From positions 1 through 64,000 of the forward strand of contig NZ_SSXE01000034.1 of NCBI RefSeq assembly GCF_021699195.1: a stretch of DNA of 64,000 nt. Direction: 5' to 3'. Of this stretch, positions 8,373-19,546 are shown piece after piece; the first letter of the stretch is position 1; every line of letters begins with the position of its first letter. The notes under the pieces were generated by a model. It saw nothing but the letters and a program-made list of their open reading frames with translations, made no database searches and was not told the DNA's origin. Source of the DNA: Nonomuraea sp. MG754425. Its GTDB lineage: Bacteria; Actinomycetota; Actinomycetes; Streptosporangiales; Streptosporangiaceae. The position numbers were made by a program, and so were the translations under genes.

Positions 8373-8720
8373 ATGACCACCCAGGGCGCCAAGACCATCC
8401 TGCACCCCGTCACCGACCTGGAGAAGGCCAAGGCGGTGTACGCCGCCCTGCTCGGTGTCCAGCCGAGTGCCGACAGCTCGTACTATGTGGGATTCGAGGC
8501 CGGTGACCAGCACATCGGGCTCGTGCCGAACGGCGGGCCGCAGGGCGCGACCTCGCCGGTCGCCTACTGGCACGTCGCCGACATCGAGGCCAAGCTGGCC
8601 GAGGTGACCGCCGCGGGCGCCACCGTGCGGGACGCGGCTCACGACGTGGGCGGCGGCCGGCTGGTGGCCACCGTCGTCGACCCCGACGGCAACGTCCTCG
8701 GGCTGCTGCAGGACCGCTGA
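8373..8720 (+). CDS. VOC (glyoxalase/bleomycin-resistance) family protein
   Basis: 115 residues with one pair of beta-alpha-beta-beta-beta VOC modules: DLEKAKAVYAALLGVQP near the N-terminus and VDPDGNVLGLLQ at the C-terminus. The start ATG (8373) follows AGGAG at 8363-8367. Members bind a metal or a hydrophobic drug; this one has His in HPVTDLEKA and HIGLVPN, but the complete metal triad cannot be judged by eye. It lies 76 bp upstream of a UvrA-like ATPase on the same strand and is probably co-transcribed. That pairing hints at drug or DNA-lesion protection. Confidence 0.85.
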   Translation: MTTQGAKTILHPVTDLEKAKAVYAALLGVQPSADSSYYVGFEAGDQHIGLVPNGGPQGATSPVAYWHVADIEAKLAEVTAAGATVRDAAHDVGGGRLVATVVDPDGNVLGLLQDR

Positions 8721-8796
8721 CCCCGCCCCCTTCCGGAGCCGGCCCGATCGAGCAGGCCCATCGAGCAGGCCGCTTCGAGTGAAAGATGGAGAGACG

Positions 8797-11196
<2,400 letters not shown>

Positions 11197-11235
11197 GCGC
11201 CGTGCCGCCCGGGCGGAGTCCGGCCCGACGGGATC

Positions 11236-11877
11236 TTACGAGGCGAGGGCCAGCCTGCACACGGCCTTCACGGCCTCCTCGCGGGATGCGTCGGCGATCG
11301 GCTTGAACTGCTCCAGCGAGGGAACGGAGTGCGCAAGCGTCATCTCGGAATGCACGAACTCAAGATTGCGGTCCAGGCCGATCTGCTCCAGCAGCGCCCG
11401 GAGATAGGGCGTCTGGAAGTCGTAGCGCTCGCGAGGCGTGCCGGGGCCATACGCGCCGCCTCGGGCGGTCACCACGACCGTCCGCTTCCCGGTCAGCAGG
11501 CCCTCGCTCGTGGGGTCCCCGATCATGTGCTCCTTGACGGTGATCCGGTCGAACCACACTTTCAGCACCGACGGGATCGAATAGTTGTACATGGGGACTC
11601 CGAGCAGGATCGTGTCCGCCTCGCGCAGTTCGTTGATCAGTGGCTCAGAGACGGCCCAGGCGACGCGCTGATAGTCGTTCAGCGCCTCCCGGGGAAGTAG
11701 GCCGGCGACCACCGCCGCCTCATCGGCATGGGGAATCGGCGAGGTACCCAGATCCCGGTACACATACTTGCCGTCCCGATTTGCCTGGCGCCATTCCTCG
11801 ACGAAGATCGCAGTGATCTCCCTGGTCACCGAACTGTCCTGGCGCATGCTGCAATCGATGTGGAGCAGGGTTGGCAT
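11236..11877 (-). CDS. azoR: FMN-dependent NADH azoreductase
   Basis: 213-residue flavodoxin-fold enzyme of the AzoR/NAD(P)H-quinone reductase family. It reduces azo dyes or quinones by two-electron transfer. The N-terminal MPTLLHIDCSMRQDSS is the FMN phosphate loop. PMYNYSIPSVLKVWFDRI contains the family PMYN motif for the flavin ring, and VVTARGGAYGPG is the second FMN-contacting loop. GAGGGGACC precedes the ATG. The MerR gene lies 57 nt upstream on the same strand, so the MerR protein probably controls this enzyme. Confidence 0.9.
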   Translation of the reverse strand: MPTLLHIDCSMRQDSSVTREITAIFVEEWRQANRDGKYVYRDLGTSPIPHADEAAVVAGLLPREALNDYQRVAWAVSEPLINELREADTILLGVPMYNYSIPSVLKVWFDRITVKEHMIGDPTSEGLLTGKRTVVVTARGGAYGPGTPRERYDFQTPYLRALLEQIGLDRNLEFVHSEMTLAHSVPSLEQFKPIADASREEAVKAVCRLALAS

Positions 11878-11934
11878 AGTGGTCCCCTCAATGGTGTCCG
11901 GTAGAGAGATGGAAGCAGGAAGTACGGGACGGGA

Positions 11935-12843
11935 TCAGCGGTGGGCGCGCAGCGCGGCGAGCAGCCACTGGAAGGCCGGCACCGCCGGCGGGGCCGGCGG
12001 CAGCCCTCGGAGGAGGTTCAGAAGCTGCCAGTACCGCTCCACCCGGGGCTCGGCGACCAGTTCCAGCCAGTCCGTCAGGGAGACGGTTTCCTCGGCGGGA
12101 AGCTCCACGGGGATGATCCGGTCCAGAATCACCCTTGCGCCAGGCGACTCCGGCGGGATCTCCTTCTTCAGGGCGTCTGCCGCGTGCTCAAGGACCAGGG
12201 GCCGGAGGTTGAGGCCGAATTCGAGGCGATTGTCGTGCTTTCCGCTCAAGACCATCTGCCGGACCGTCCGCTGGAAGCTCTCGTCGGCGACCAGCTCGGC
12301 CAGCTCTATCCAGGCGTTCGCCTGCTCGGACGTAGGGTCTTCTGGAAGCTCGGAGGGAATATCGCGCATCCATTCCGCGACGAGAGCGGCGTCCTCGTCG
12401 ATGACGTCAGCGAATGCCCCGTTAACGAACTCGTCGATGATGTGCCGGCGTTCCCGCGCCGACAATCGGGCTAGCGCGTGCATCAAGGTGATCTCCTCGG
12501 TGGTGCTGTCACGTTTGGCGAGAACATGCAGGACGGCACGCCGTATCTTCAAGGTGCGGATCTCCGCGTCGAGCGCTTTGACGTGGGTCTCCGCCAACTC
12601 CCTCAGCGTGGCCCGTTTCTCCAGGATCTGCTGGATGGCATCGAGACCGAGCCCGAGATCGCGAAGGGTCCGGACCAGGTCCAGCCGGGCAACCGCCTCC
12701 GCGTCATAAAGCCGGTATCCCCCGCTCGACCTGTGGGCCGGGGGGACAACGCCGCTATCGGACCAGAAGCGGATCGTGCGCGCCTGCAGCCCGGTGCGCT
12801 GGGCCAGTTGCCCGACCGTGTAGAGATCCGTCGCGTTGCTCAT
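11935..12843 (-). CDS. MerR-family regulator with a long effector domain
   Basis: 302 residues from ATG 12843. The N-terminal MerR DNA-binding domain is clear (YTVGQLAQRTGLQARTIRFWSDSGVVPPA...GGYRLYDAEAVARLDLV). A dimerisation helix follows (LGLGLDAIQQILEKRATLRELAETHVKALDAEIRTL). The remaining 190 residues are helical with many acidic and hydrophobic residues, and have no metal-binding cysteines. This suggests an organic ligand sensor rather than a metal regulator. It lies upstream of the azoreductase on the same strand, so electrophilic or quinone stress is a reasonable signal, by inference only. Confidence 0.87.
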   Translation of the reverse strand: MSNATDLYTVGQLAQRTGLQARTIRFWSDSGVVPPAHRSSGGYRLYDAEAVARLDLVRTLRDLGLGLDAIQQILEKRATLRELAETHVKALDAEIRTLKIRRAVLHVLAKRDSTTEEITLMHALARLSARERRHIIDEFVNGAFADVIDEDAALVAEWMRDIPSELPEDPTSEQANAWIELAELVADESFQRTVRQMVLSGKHDNRLEFGLNLRPLVLEHAADALKKEIPPESPGARVILDRIIPVELPAEETVSLTDWLELVAEPRVERYWQLLNLLRGLPPAPPAVPAFQWLLAALRAHR

Positions 12844-12943
12844 GGCTCGAATCTGCACCTTCCACCCACTGGAACCTCAAGCGATGCCCCAAATTTTCGC
12901 CACAGAGCGGCCGTTTGGGCGTTATTTCCGTTCTTATACCCGT

Positions 12944-13062
12944 CGGCTGACTCAGCCGGTTCGTTGAGCTGGGTGAAGGATTGGCCGTTCGCGGGACGGT
13001 GAGACGGCCTTGGCGTGATCACGTGCGTTGCTGAAGACGCTGCCGATCACTACCAAGGCCGT
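12944..13062. repeat. Palindrome and inverted repeat at the left side of the decayed transposase
   Basis: CGGCTGA-C-TCAGCCG (12944-12958) is a perfect 15-bp palindrome. Downstream, ACGGCCTTGG (13005-13014) pairs with CCAAGGCCGT (13053-13062) as a perfect 10-bp inverted repeat, ending 4 bp before the transposase start. The stretch 12844-13066 has no gene and is noticeably less GC-rich than its surroundings. These may be the end of the insertion element or a structure controlling its transposase. The matching right end was not found. Confidence 0.5.
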
Positions 13063-13066
13063 CAGG

Positions 13067-14020
13067 ATGAGTGCGCTGAACGAAACTGCCCGTGTCGAGT
13101 CCCTGGCCGTGTTGTCCCGGTTTCGGATCGGCTTCTACGGCTGCCTGAGCGCGCGGGCCGATGCACTGTTCGAGTTGACCGAGGCGGTGCTGTGCACCGA
13201 CGGTCCGGTCAAGACGCTGGTGGATCTAGCATTGGCGCTCAAGCACCGGCGCGGAGCGGTTGTTCTGTCACGTGTATGGGCGGGCCAAGAGTGCCTCGCC
13301 GTTCATCCCTGGCTGGCCGTACTCGTTCGTCGCGGCGTTGGAAAGCGGTCGGACCTCCTGGACCGCGATGCTGGACGCGATCCGTCTGGGACCCGAAGAC
13401 GACGCCACCGCGGTCACCGCCGCACAACTGCGTGAGGTGGTGACGCGGCTGCTGGACGCCGGCCAGTGGCACCCCGGCGATGCGGACATCCTGATCGTGG
13501 CCGACGCCGGCTACGACGTCACCCGGCTGGCGTTCCTGCTGGCCCCCGCCTCACCCACCGCGCGGCCTGGCTGGACCACCAGGGCGAACTACCGATCCTG
13601 GAAGGGACGCTGATCCGGCTCCGGATCGAACGCCTGCCCGGCAATGGCGAGCCCAAGCCGGTGTGGTTGTGGTCCTCGCGCACCGGCCTCACCGCCGGCC
13701 AGGTCGACCGGCTCTGGCGGGCGTTCCTCCGCAGATTCGATCTTGAACATACGTTTCGGCTGTTCAAGCAGACTCTGGGTTGGACCGTCCCCAAGATTCG
13801 GGCTCCGGAAGCCGCCGACCGGTGGACCTGGCTGATCATCGCTGCGCACACCCAACTCCGCCCCGCCCGCACGTTGGCCGATGACCTGCGCCGTCCCTGG
13901 GAACGGCCCGCCCCCACGGGTCGCCTCACCCCTGCCCGGGTTCGCCGCGGGTTCCGGAACATCCGCGCGAGGACCATCTGCCCGAGCGACCACCCGCACC
14001 GCCCGGCTGGGGCAGGCAGG
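13067..14020 (+). pseudogene. Decayed DDE transposase (IS701/IS4-like)
   Basis: Three fragments of one transposase lie in two frames. Fragment A (13067 to about 13258) starts MSALNETARVESLAVLSRF and stops making sense at ALKHRRG. Fragment B, in another frame (about 13260-13560), reads FCHVYGRAKSASPFIPGWPYSFVAALE and includes the catalytic-type segment VADAGYDVTRLAF. Fragment C, back in the first frame (about 13562-13990), contains LTHRAAWLDHQGELPILEGT, FDLEHTFRLFKQTLGW and ADRWTWLIIAAHTQL. Compared with intact relatives as I remember them, tens of residues are missing at both junctions, including the first catalytic Asp, and the C-terminus is cut. It cannot encode an active enzyme. Confidence 0.88.
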
Positions 14021-14033
14021 TTAAAGATCAAGC

Positions 14034-15284
14034 TCAGTGCTGGTAGGCCCCGGAGTCGAGCGGCGTGGACAGGGCCTTGCCGGTGAAGTCCTTGGCGTAC
14101 GCCTTGCCGCCGAACCAGGTGGGGGTCAGCGCGACGGCGCGGCCGAGCGCCGGTGAGCCGGGCCGCAGCCGCAGGTCGGTGCGGGAGCGGAACTTGGGGT
14201 CGGCCATGACGGACTTCGGGCCCGGCTTGAACCTGGCGGTGCGCCCCTTGTACACGCCGCCGTCGTCGTCGGCGCCCGCGCCGTCCTCCCAGCCGGCCTC
14301 CCCGCCGACCGAGATGACGTTGTTGCGCAGCTTGAGGATCGACGGGGAGCAGCCGTCGTGGCAGGACCAGCCGATGGTGTCCCTGGCCGGCAGGTAGACC
14401 GAGTTGTGCACCGCGACCGTGCCCTTGACGGGGCCGACGGCGTGGCGGGAGCCGCGGGTGATGAGGAAGCTGCCGCGGCTGCGCGAGGAGGTGACGACGT
14501 TGAAGGCGAACACGTTGCCGGTGGCGGTCTTGCCCTTCTGCGCGCCGAGTTCGGTGAACGTCTCGTTGTTCCTGGCGGTGTTGTGGGTGATCGTGTTGCG
14601 GTCGCCGTTGAAGATCTCGACGGCGGCCCCGTCGGTGCCGTAGTCGGCGCTCTTGGCGTAGCTGCCGGTGATGGTGTTGCCGGTGACCACGTTGTCGTCG
14701 CCGTTGAGCAGCACGCCGAAGGCGCCGGAGTCGTTGTCGCCGCCCTCGTCGTTGACGCTCATCCGGTTGTTGTCGCGCAGCACGCTGTCGCGGATGGTGT
14801 TGCGCGAGCCGGACGGCGTGACCAGGACGCCGGCGATGTTGCGGTCGGCCTCGACGCCGCTCAGCTCGTTGGAGTCGCCGCGGAGCTCGAAGCCGGCCCA
14901 GCGGCAGTTGGAGGCGCGCAGCCCGCTGATGCGCCAGTGGTTGCCGCTGACGATCACGCAGTCGTCCTGGGTGCCGCTGATCTTGGCCAGCGGGCCCTTG
15001 CCGTACGCCTTGATCGTGAGGGGCCGGGCGGCGGTGCCGCTCGGCTCGAGCTCGAGCGGGCCGGCGAAGCCGCTGCCGCGCTTGACGGCGACGGTGTCGC
15101 CCGGCTTGAGCTCGGCGGCGGCGAGCTTGTCCAGCGACTTCCACGCGGTGGCGGCGCTGGTGCCGGCCGCGCCGTCGTCACCGGCCCGTGAGTCGACGTA
15201 GTAGGTGGTGCCCGCGGCGGCCAGTGCCCCGGACGGCACGGCAGGCAGGAGCGAAGCCAGGACGGCCACGGACAGCAACCTCAT
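14034..15284 (-). CDS. Secreted right-handed parallel beta-helix protein
   Basis: 416 residues with a signal peptide (MRLLSVAVLASLLPAVPSGALA, cleavage after Ala) and a mature start YYVDSRAGDDGAAGTSAATAWKSL, typical of pectate-lyase-like and DUF1565 beta-helix proteins. Repeating coils are visible, with N-T-I/V ladders such as SRNTIRDSVLRDNN, DDNVVTGNTITGS and DRNTITHNTARNN over residues 130-270. Such proteins act on polysaccharides or bind them outside the cell. No pectate lyase catalytic Arg motif could be assigned, so enzymatic activity is unproven. It is followed by the transposase remnant and preceded on the same strand by the maltodextrin operon. Confidence 0.85.
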   Translation of the reverse strand: MRLLSVAVLASLLPAVPSGALAAAGTTYYVDSRAGDDGAAGTSAATAWKSLDKLAAAELKPGDTVAVKRGSGFAGPLELEPSGTAARPLTIKAYGKGPLAKISGTQDDCVIVSGNHWRISGLRASNCRWAGFELRGDSNELSGVEADRNIAGVLVTPSGSRNTIRDSVLRDNNRMSVNDEGGDNDSGAFGVLLNGDDNVVTGNTITGSYAKSADYGTDGAAVEIFNGDRNTITHNTARNNETFTELGAQKGKTATGNVFAFNVVTSSRSRGSFLITRGSRHAVGPVKGTVAVHNSVYLPARDTIGWSCHDGCSPSILKLRNNVISVGGEAGWEDGAGADDDGGVYKGRTARFKPGPKSVMADPKFRSRTDLRLRPGSPALGRAVALTPTWFGGKAYAKDFTGKALSTPLDSGAYQH

Positions 15285-15352
15285 ACGAGCACACCACTAA
15301 CGAGTAGGCCACGGATGGGACGGGAGAGTCAGCAGAGGACACCGTAGCGTGA

Positions 15353-17131
15353 TCAGTGTGTGAGGCGCCACATACGCAGAGAAGGTCCGTCCCCCGGGAC
15401 GACGTCGCCGTCCTGGGCGTTGTAGAGGCCGGTGGCGTGCGTGCCGATGGCCAGCGGCCGGCCGGGCGCGCGGCGGGCGGCCACGAGGATCGTCTCCTCC
15501 TCCGTCTCGCGGGCGAAGACCAGGCAGTCGGCGTCGGCGTGCAGCCAGCGCAGGCCGCCGCGGCGCAGGGCGGGCTCGGCCCGGCGCAGCCCGAGCAGGT
15601 CGCGGTAGCCGGCCAGCGTGCGCAGGTCCTGGTCGGCGGGCCGGTTCCAGGGCATCGGGGTGCGGGAGTGCTCGCCGTTGACGCCGGTCAGGCCGAACTC
15701 GCTGCCGGCGAACACCATGGGCGTGCCTGGCAGCGTGGCCTGCAGGCCGAGGGCGAGCAGGTGGCGCTCGCGCGAGCCGGTCACGGTGCGGATCCGGGGG
15801 GTGTCGTGCGAGTCGAGGAGCTGCCAGGAGTGCACGAGCGAGCGCCACGACATCTGCGAGGCGAACGCCCGGTAGGTGGCCAGCGCCTGCGTGCCGTCGC
15901 GCCGGGGCACGCCGCCGGGGACGCCGAGGAAGTGGTCGAGGTCGAGGTCGGGGCCGCGCAGCCAGGCCCAGACGGGACGGGTGAAGCCGCCGTAGTTCAT
16001 GGTGCCGTGCCAGCCGTCGAGGTCGAGGTCGCGGGTGGCGTCGTGGTTGTGCTCGGCGATGAGGGCGACGCCGGGGCCGAGTTCGGCGCGCAGCCGGGCG
16101 GCCACCTCGTGGTTGTGGTCGTCGCCGGCGTGCCTGCCGGTCATGTTGGCCACGTCCACCCGCCAGCCGTCGAACGGGCCGAGCCACTTCTTCAGCACCG
16201 CCGTCATGCCGGCGCGGACGCGTTCGCTGCCCCAGTTGAGCTTGGGCAGGCTCTTGAAGCCCCACCACGACGCGTAGCCGCCCGTCTCCGGGTCGAAGTA
16301 GAACATCTCGCGCTCGGGCGCGTGCACGTCGGAGACGGCCGCGGTGAACCACTCGTGCGTGTCGCCGCAGTGGTTGGTGGTGACGTCGCCGAGCAGCCGC
16401 ATGCCGCGCGCGTGCACCGCGTCCGACAGCCGGCGCAGGGCCTCGTCGCCGCCGAGCAGCGGGTCCACGTGCTCGAACGTCGAGGCGTTGTAGCGGTGGT
16501 TGGAGCGGGCGGGGAAGATCGGCGTCAGGTAGACGGTGTCCACGCCGAGGCTCTGGACGTGGTCGAGCCGCCTGGTGACGCCGTCGAGGTCGCCGCCGTA
16601 GAACTGCTCGGCGGTGCCGTGGCCGCTGGGGATGACCGGGTCGCGGTCCCAGTCGCGCGGCAGCGCCCAGTCGGGCACGTCGGCCATCGGCCCGGAGCGG
16701 TCGAAGCGGTCGGGGAAGATCTGGTAGACGATCGCGTCCGGCATCCACTCCGGGGGCGCCTGGTGGCAGACCAGCCGGAAGTCGCCGGCGTCGGTGACGT
16801 CGTGGCCGGTCAGCCCGGCCGCGGTCAGCCACTGCTGGCCGGTCGCGGTGCGCAGCAGGAAACGGTACGGGGTGACGGGGTTGACGGCGGTGATCTCGGC
16901 CCGCCACCAGTCGTCGGTCCTGCCGTAGCCGGTCGCCTGCCGGCCGGGGTCCACGGCGGCCTCGGCGTAGCGCGGCTCGCCGTCGTGCACCGCGCGTACG
17001 AGCACGGCGGTGACGCCGGCGGCCCGCGGCGCGCGCAGCCAGAGCGTGACCCGCGCCCCGAGCGTGGGGCGCTGGTCGGGGACGTACAGTGCCGAGCCGT
17101 CGTGATGCGGCTCCCCGAGATGACGCAGCAC
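15353..17131 (-). CDS. Cytoplasmic GH13 alpha-amylase family enzyme (neopullulanase-like)
   Basis: 592 residues without signal peptide. The N-terminal 110 residues are a beta-sandwich like CBM34 of neopullulanases and cyclomaltodextrinases (VTLWLRAPRAAGVTAVLVRAV...GRTDDWWRAEI). The barrel follows from WMPDAIVYQIFPDRF. Catalytic regions are intact: nucleophile Asp in DGWRVDVANM, acid Glu in ALIAEHNHD and the stabilising Asp in LLDSHDTPR. A short beta domain ends the protein. The start lies 6 bp after malG on the same strand, so it is the fourth gene of the mal operon. It would cut imported maltodextrins in the cytoplasm. Confidence 0.93.
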   Translation of the reverse strand: MLRHLGEPHHDGSALYVPDQRPTLGARVTLWLRAPRAAGVTAVLVRAVHDGEPRYAEAAVDPGRQATGYGRTDDWWRAEITAVNPVTPYRFLLRTATGQQWLTAAGLTGHDVTDAGDFRLVCHQAPPEWMPDAIVYQIFPDRFDRSGPMADVPDWALPRDWDRDPVIPSGHGTAEQFYGGDLDGVTRRLDHVQSLGVDTVYLTPIFPARSNHRYNASTFEHVDPLLGGDEALRRLSDAVHARGMRLLGDVTTNHCGDTHEWFTAAVSDVHAPEREMFYFDPETGGYASWWGFKSLPKLNWGSERVRAGMTAVLKKWLGPFDGWRVDVANMTGRHAGDDHNHEVAARLRAELGPGVALIAEHNHDATRDLDLDGWHGTMNYGGFTRPVWAWLRGPDLDLDHFLGVPGGVPRRDGTQALATYRAFASQMSWRSLVHSWQLLDSHDTPRIRTVTGSRERHLLALGLQATLPGTPMVFAGSEFGLTGVNGEHSRTPMPWNRPADQDLRTLAGYRDLLGLRRAEPALRRGGLRWLHADADCLVFARETEEETILVAARRAPGRPLAIGTHATGLYNAQDGDVVPGDGPSLRMWRLTH

Positions 17132-17137
17132 GGGTTC

Positions 17138-17971
17138 CTATCCCTTGACTGCCCCGGCGGTCAGGCCGGAGACGATGTACTTCTGCAACCAGAGGAACAC
17201 ACCGACCGTGGGAACGGCGGTGATCAGCGTGCCGGCGGCGAACATGCCGAAGTTCGCGTTGCGGTGGTCGCCGGCGATCATGCCGTACATGCCGACGGCG
17301 AGGGTCTTGCTCTCGGTGTCGCGCAGGAACACGTTGGCCATGAGGAACTCGCTCATGGTGCCGATGAACGCCAGCAGTGCGGTGACCGCGAGGATCGGCG
17401 TGACCAGCGGCATGATGACGCGCCAGAAGATCTGGGCGTGCGAGGCGCCGTCCATGGTGGCGGCCTCGTCGAGCTCCTTGGGCACGGTGTCGAGGAAGCC
17501 CTTCATCAGCCAGGTGTTCACGCCGAGCGCGCCGCCGAGGTAGAGCAGCAGCAGGCCCCACGCGGTGTTGAAGCCGAAGGCGGGGTAGAGCTCGGTCACC
17601 TCGGTGAAGATCATGAAGATCGTCACGATGGCGAGGAACTGCGGGAACATCTGGATGAGCAGCAGCGCCATCATGCCGGCCCGGCGGCCGGCGAAGCGCA
17701 TCCGGCTGAAGGCGTAGGCGGCCAGCATCGACAGCAGCAGGCTCGCGAACGACGAGGCCAGCGCGATGAACACCGAGTTGAGGAACCACCGTCCGAAGGG
17801 GTAGGCGTCGGAGGTCAGCAGGTTCGCGAAGTTGTCCGCGCTCGCGCCGGCGGGCAGCAGCGAGGTGGAGGCCAGCGTGCCCATCGGGTTGAGCGCGGCC
17901 GAGACCACGAAGAGAATCGGGAAGACCGCGAACGCGCACACGGCGAGCACGAAGACGTGCCGGAGCGTCAT
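17138..17971 (-). CDS. malG: Maltodextrin ABC transporter permease MalG
   Basis: 277 residues from ATG 17971; an in-frame GTG at 17977 would overlap the malF stop by 4 nt and is equally possible. Six membrane segments begin with FVLAVCAFAVFPILFVVSAAL. The cytoplasmic EAA loop is ELDEAATMDGASHAQIFWRVIMPL, which docks the ATPase. The C-terminal LQKYIVSGLTAGAVKG is the canonical end of MalG-type permeases. Downstream of malF and upstream of the GH13 gene. No ATPase gene is present in the operon, so a shared MsiK-type ATPase encoded elsewhere would be needed, as in streptomycetes. Confidence 0.93.
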   Translation of the reverse strand: MTLRHVFVLAVCAFAVFPILFVVSAALNPMGTLASTSLLPAGASADNFANLLTSDAYPFGRWFLNSVFIALASSFASLLLSMLAAYAFSRMRFAGRRAGMMALLLIQMFPQFLAIVTIFMIFTEVTELYPAFGFNTAWGLLLLYLGGALGVNTWLMKGFLDTVPKELDEAATMDGASHAQIFWRVIMPLVTPILAVTALLAFIGTMSEFLMANVFLRDTESKTLAVGMYGMIAGDHRNANFGMFAAGTLITAVPTVGVFLWLQKYIVSGLTAGAVKG

Positions 17972-17973
17972 CC

Positions 17974-19542
17974 TCACGCGTAGACCTCCTCCTGCCTGCG
18001 GGTGCGGCGGAACGCCACGGCCGAGATGACGGCCACGATGGCGAAGATGAACACCGAGATCGCCGCGGCGAAGCCGAACTGCGCGCCGCCCGCGCCGAAG
18101 GCCAGCCTGAAGGTGTAGGTGATGAGCAGGTCGGTGCCGCCCACCTGCGGGCTCTCGGCGGGGAACGGGCCGCCGTCGGTGGTGAGCGCGATGGCGTTGA
18201 AGTTGTTGAAGTTGAAGGCGAACGACGAGATCAGCAGCGGCGTGAGCGCGACGAGCAGCAGCGGCAGCGTGACCCGGCGGAAGGCCGTCCAGGGCGCGGC
18301 CCCGTCGATGGAGGCGGCCTCGGTCAGCTCGCGCGGGATGGCCTGCAGCGCCCCGGTGGTGACGAGGAACATGTACGGGAAGCCGAGCCAGAGGTTGACC
18401 AGGATGACGCCGAACCGGGCGGTCATGGTCTGGCCGAGCCAGTCGATCTCGGTGCCGAGGAGCTGGTTGATCAGGCCGAAGTCGCGGTTGAACATGTCGC
18501 GCCAGACCAGCAGCATGGCGAAGGCGGGCATGGCGTACGGCAGGATCAGCACGATCCGGTAGACGCGGGTGCCGCGCATGCGCGGATGGTGCAGGGCCAG
18601 GGCGACCCCCATGCCGAGGGCGAAGCAGCCGACCACCGAGGCGAGGGCGAAGACCAGGTTCCAGCCGAGGACGCCCGCGAAGTGCCCGGAGATGGTGGGG
18701 TTCGTCAGCACTCGCGAGAAGTTGTCCAGGCCGACGTTGACCTGCCAGCCCTGCGAAAGGTTCTCGCCCTTGGCATTGACGAAGTAGCCGCGGCTCTCGT
18801 CGGCCGTCCAGGTGCCGCCGTCGCCGCGTACGCAGTCGCACGTGGCGTCGTACCCGAGCGTGGCCTTGCCCTCGACGGCGCGGCTGAGGCCGTTGGCCTT
18901 GATCAGGCCGCCGGGGGTGGGGACGGCCAGCGCGGAGATCTCCGGCCCGCGCGCGGCGGCCTCGGGTGCCTTGAGCACGCTCACGCCGGGCGCGGCGAGC
19001 ACCTTGCCGGTGGCGCCGAGCCGGGCGCCGTCGAGCGGGGTGAGGCCGCCGGCCGCGCCCAGCGAGACCTGCTTGGTGGCCGGGTCCACGAGCAGGAACA
19101 CCAGCTCGTCGCCGCGCAGCGCCACGGTCATGGTGTACTCGGGCGAGCCGGGCGCCTGCCGGACCGAGCCGGTCTCGATGGCGGTGACGGCCTCGGCCTT
19201 GTCGCCGCGGTGCCCGTCGCCGAAGTTGGTGAACGCGGTGGTCAGGGTGTAGACCACCGGGAACACCTGGAAGGCGACGAGGAAGACGGTGCCGGGGATG
19301 AGGTACTTGGCCGGGATGAAGCGCCGGGTCAGGTAGAGCCAGGCGGCGGTCGCGCTCACGGCGCACAGCAGCCCGAGCGCGACCCACGACCCGGTGGCGG
19401 CCAGCGGCGGCGCGGCGTAGAGCAGGATCGCGGCGGTCACGGCGAGCACCGCGATCCTGCTCACCACGAACGCCGTGGTGATCTCCCGGCGGGGCCGTGC
19501 GTGCGCGCTCGCCCGCGTGGCCTCTCGCGCGTCGAGAGCCAT
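17974..19542 (-). CDS. malF: Maltodextrin ABC transporter permease MalF
   Basis: 522 residues, the long MalF type. Two or three N-terminal membrane helices are followed by a large external domain of about 190 residues (from FTNFGDGHRGDKAEAV to NAKGENLSQGW), corresponding to the P2 loop of enteric MalF that contacts the binding protein. Six core helices follow. The EAA loop reads ELTEAASIDGAAPWTAFRRVTLPL. It starts 4 bp after the malE stop and ends at the malG start. The P2-like loop supports maltose/maltodextrin rather than cellobiose specificity, in contrast to the short CebF at 46608. Confidence 0.93.
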   Translation of the reverse strand: MALDAREATRASAHARPRREITTAFVVSRIAVLAVTAAILLYAAPPLAATGSWVALGLLCAVSATAAWLYLTRRFIPAKYLIPGTVFLVAFQVFPVVYTLTTAFTNFGDGHRGDKAEAVTAIETGSVRQAPGSPEYTMTVALRGDELVFLLVDPATKQVSLGAAGGLTPLDGARLGATGKVLAAPGVSVLKAPEAAARGPEISALAVPTPGGLIKANGLSRAVEGKATLGYDATCDCVRGDGGTWTADESRGYFVNAKGENLSQGWQVNVGLDNFSRVLTNPTISGHFAGVLGWNLVFALASVVGCFALGMGVALALHHPRMRGTRVYRIVLILPYAMPAFAMLLVWRDMFNRDFGLINQLLGTEIDWLGQTMTARFGVILVNLWLGFPYMFLVTTGALQAIPRELTEAASIDGAAPWTAFRRVTLPLLLVALTPLLISSFAFNFNNFNAIALTTDGGPFPAESPQVGGTDLLITYTFRLAFGAGGAQFGFAAAISVFIFAIVAVISAVAFRRTRRQEEVYA

Positions 19543-19546
19543 GACG

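Noticed and set aside
17138-19387. A long permease starting inside malF
   Set aside because: The part before MTLRHVFVLAV is an out-of-frame reading of malF; MalG starts at 17971 or 17977.
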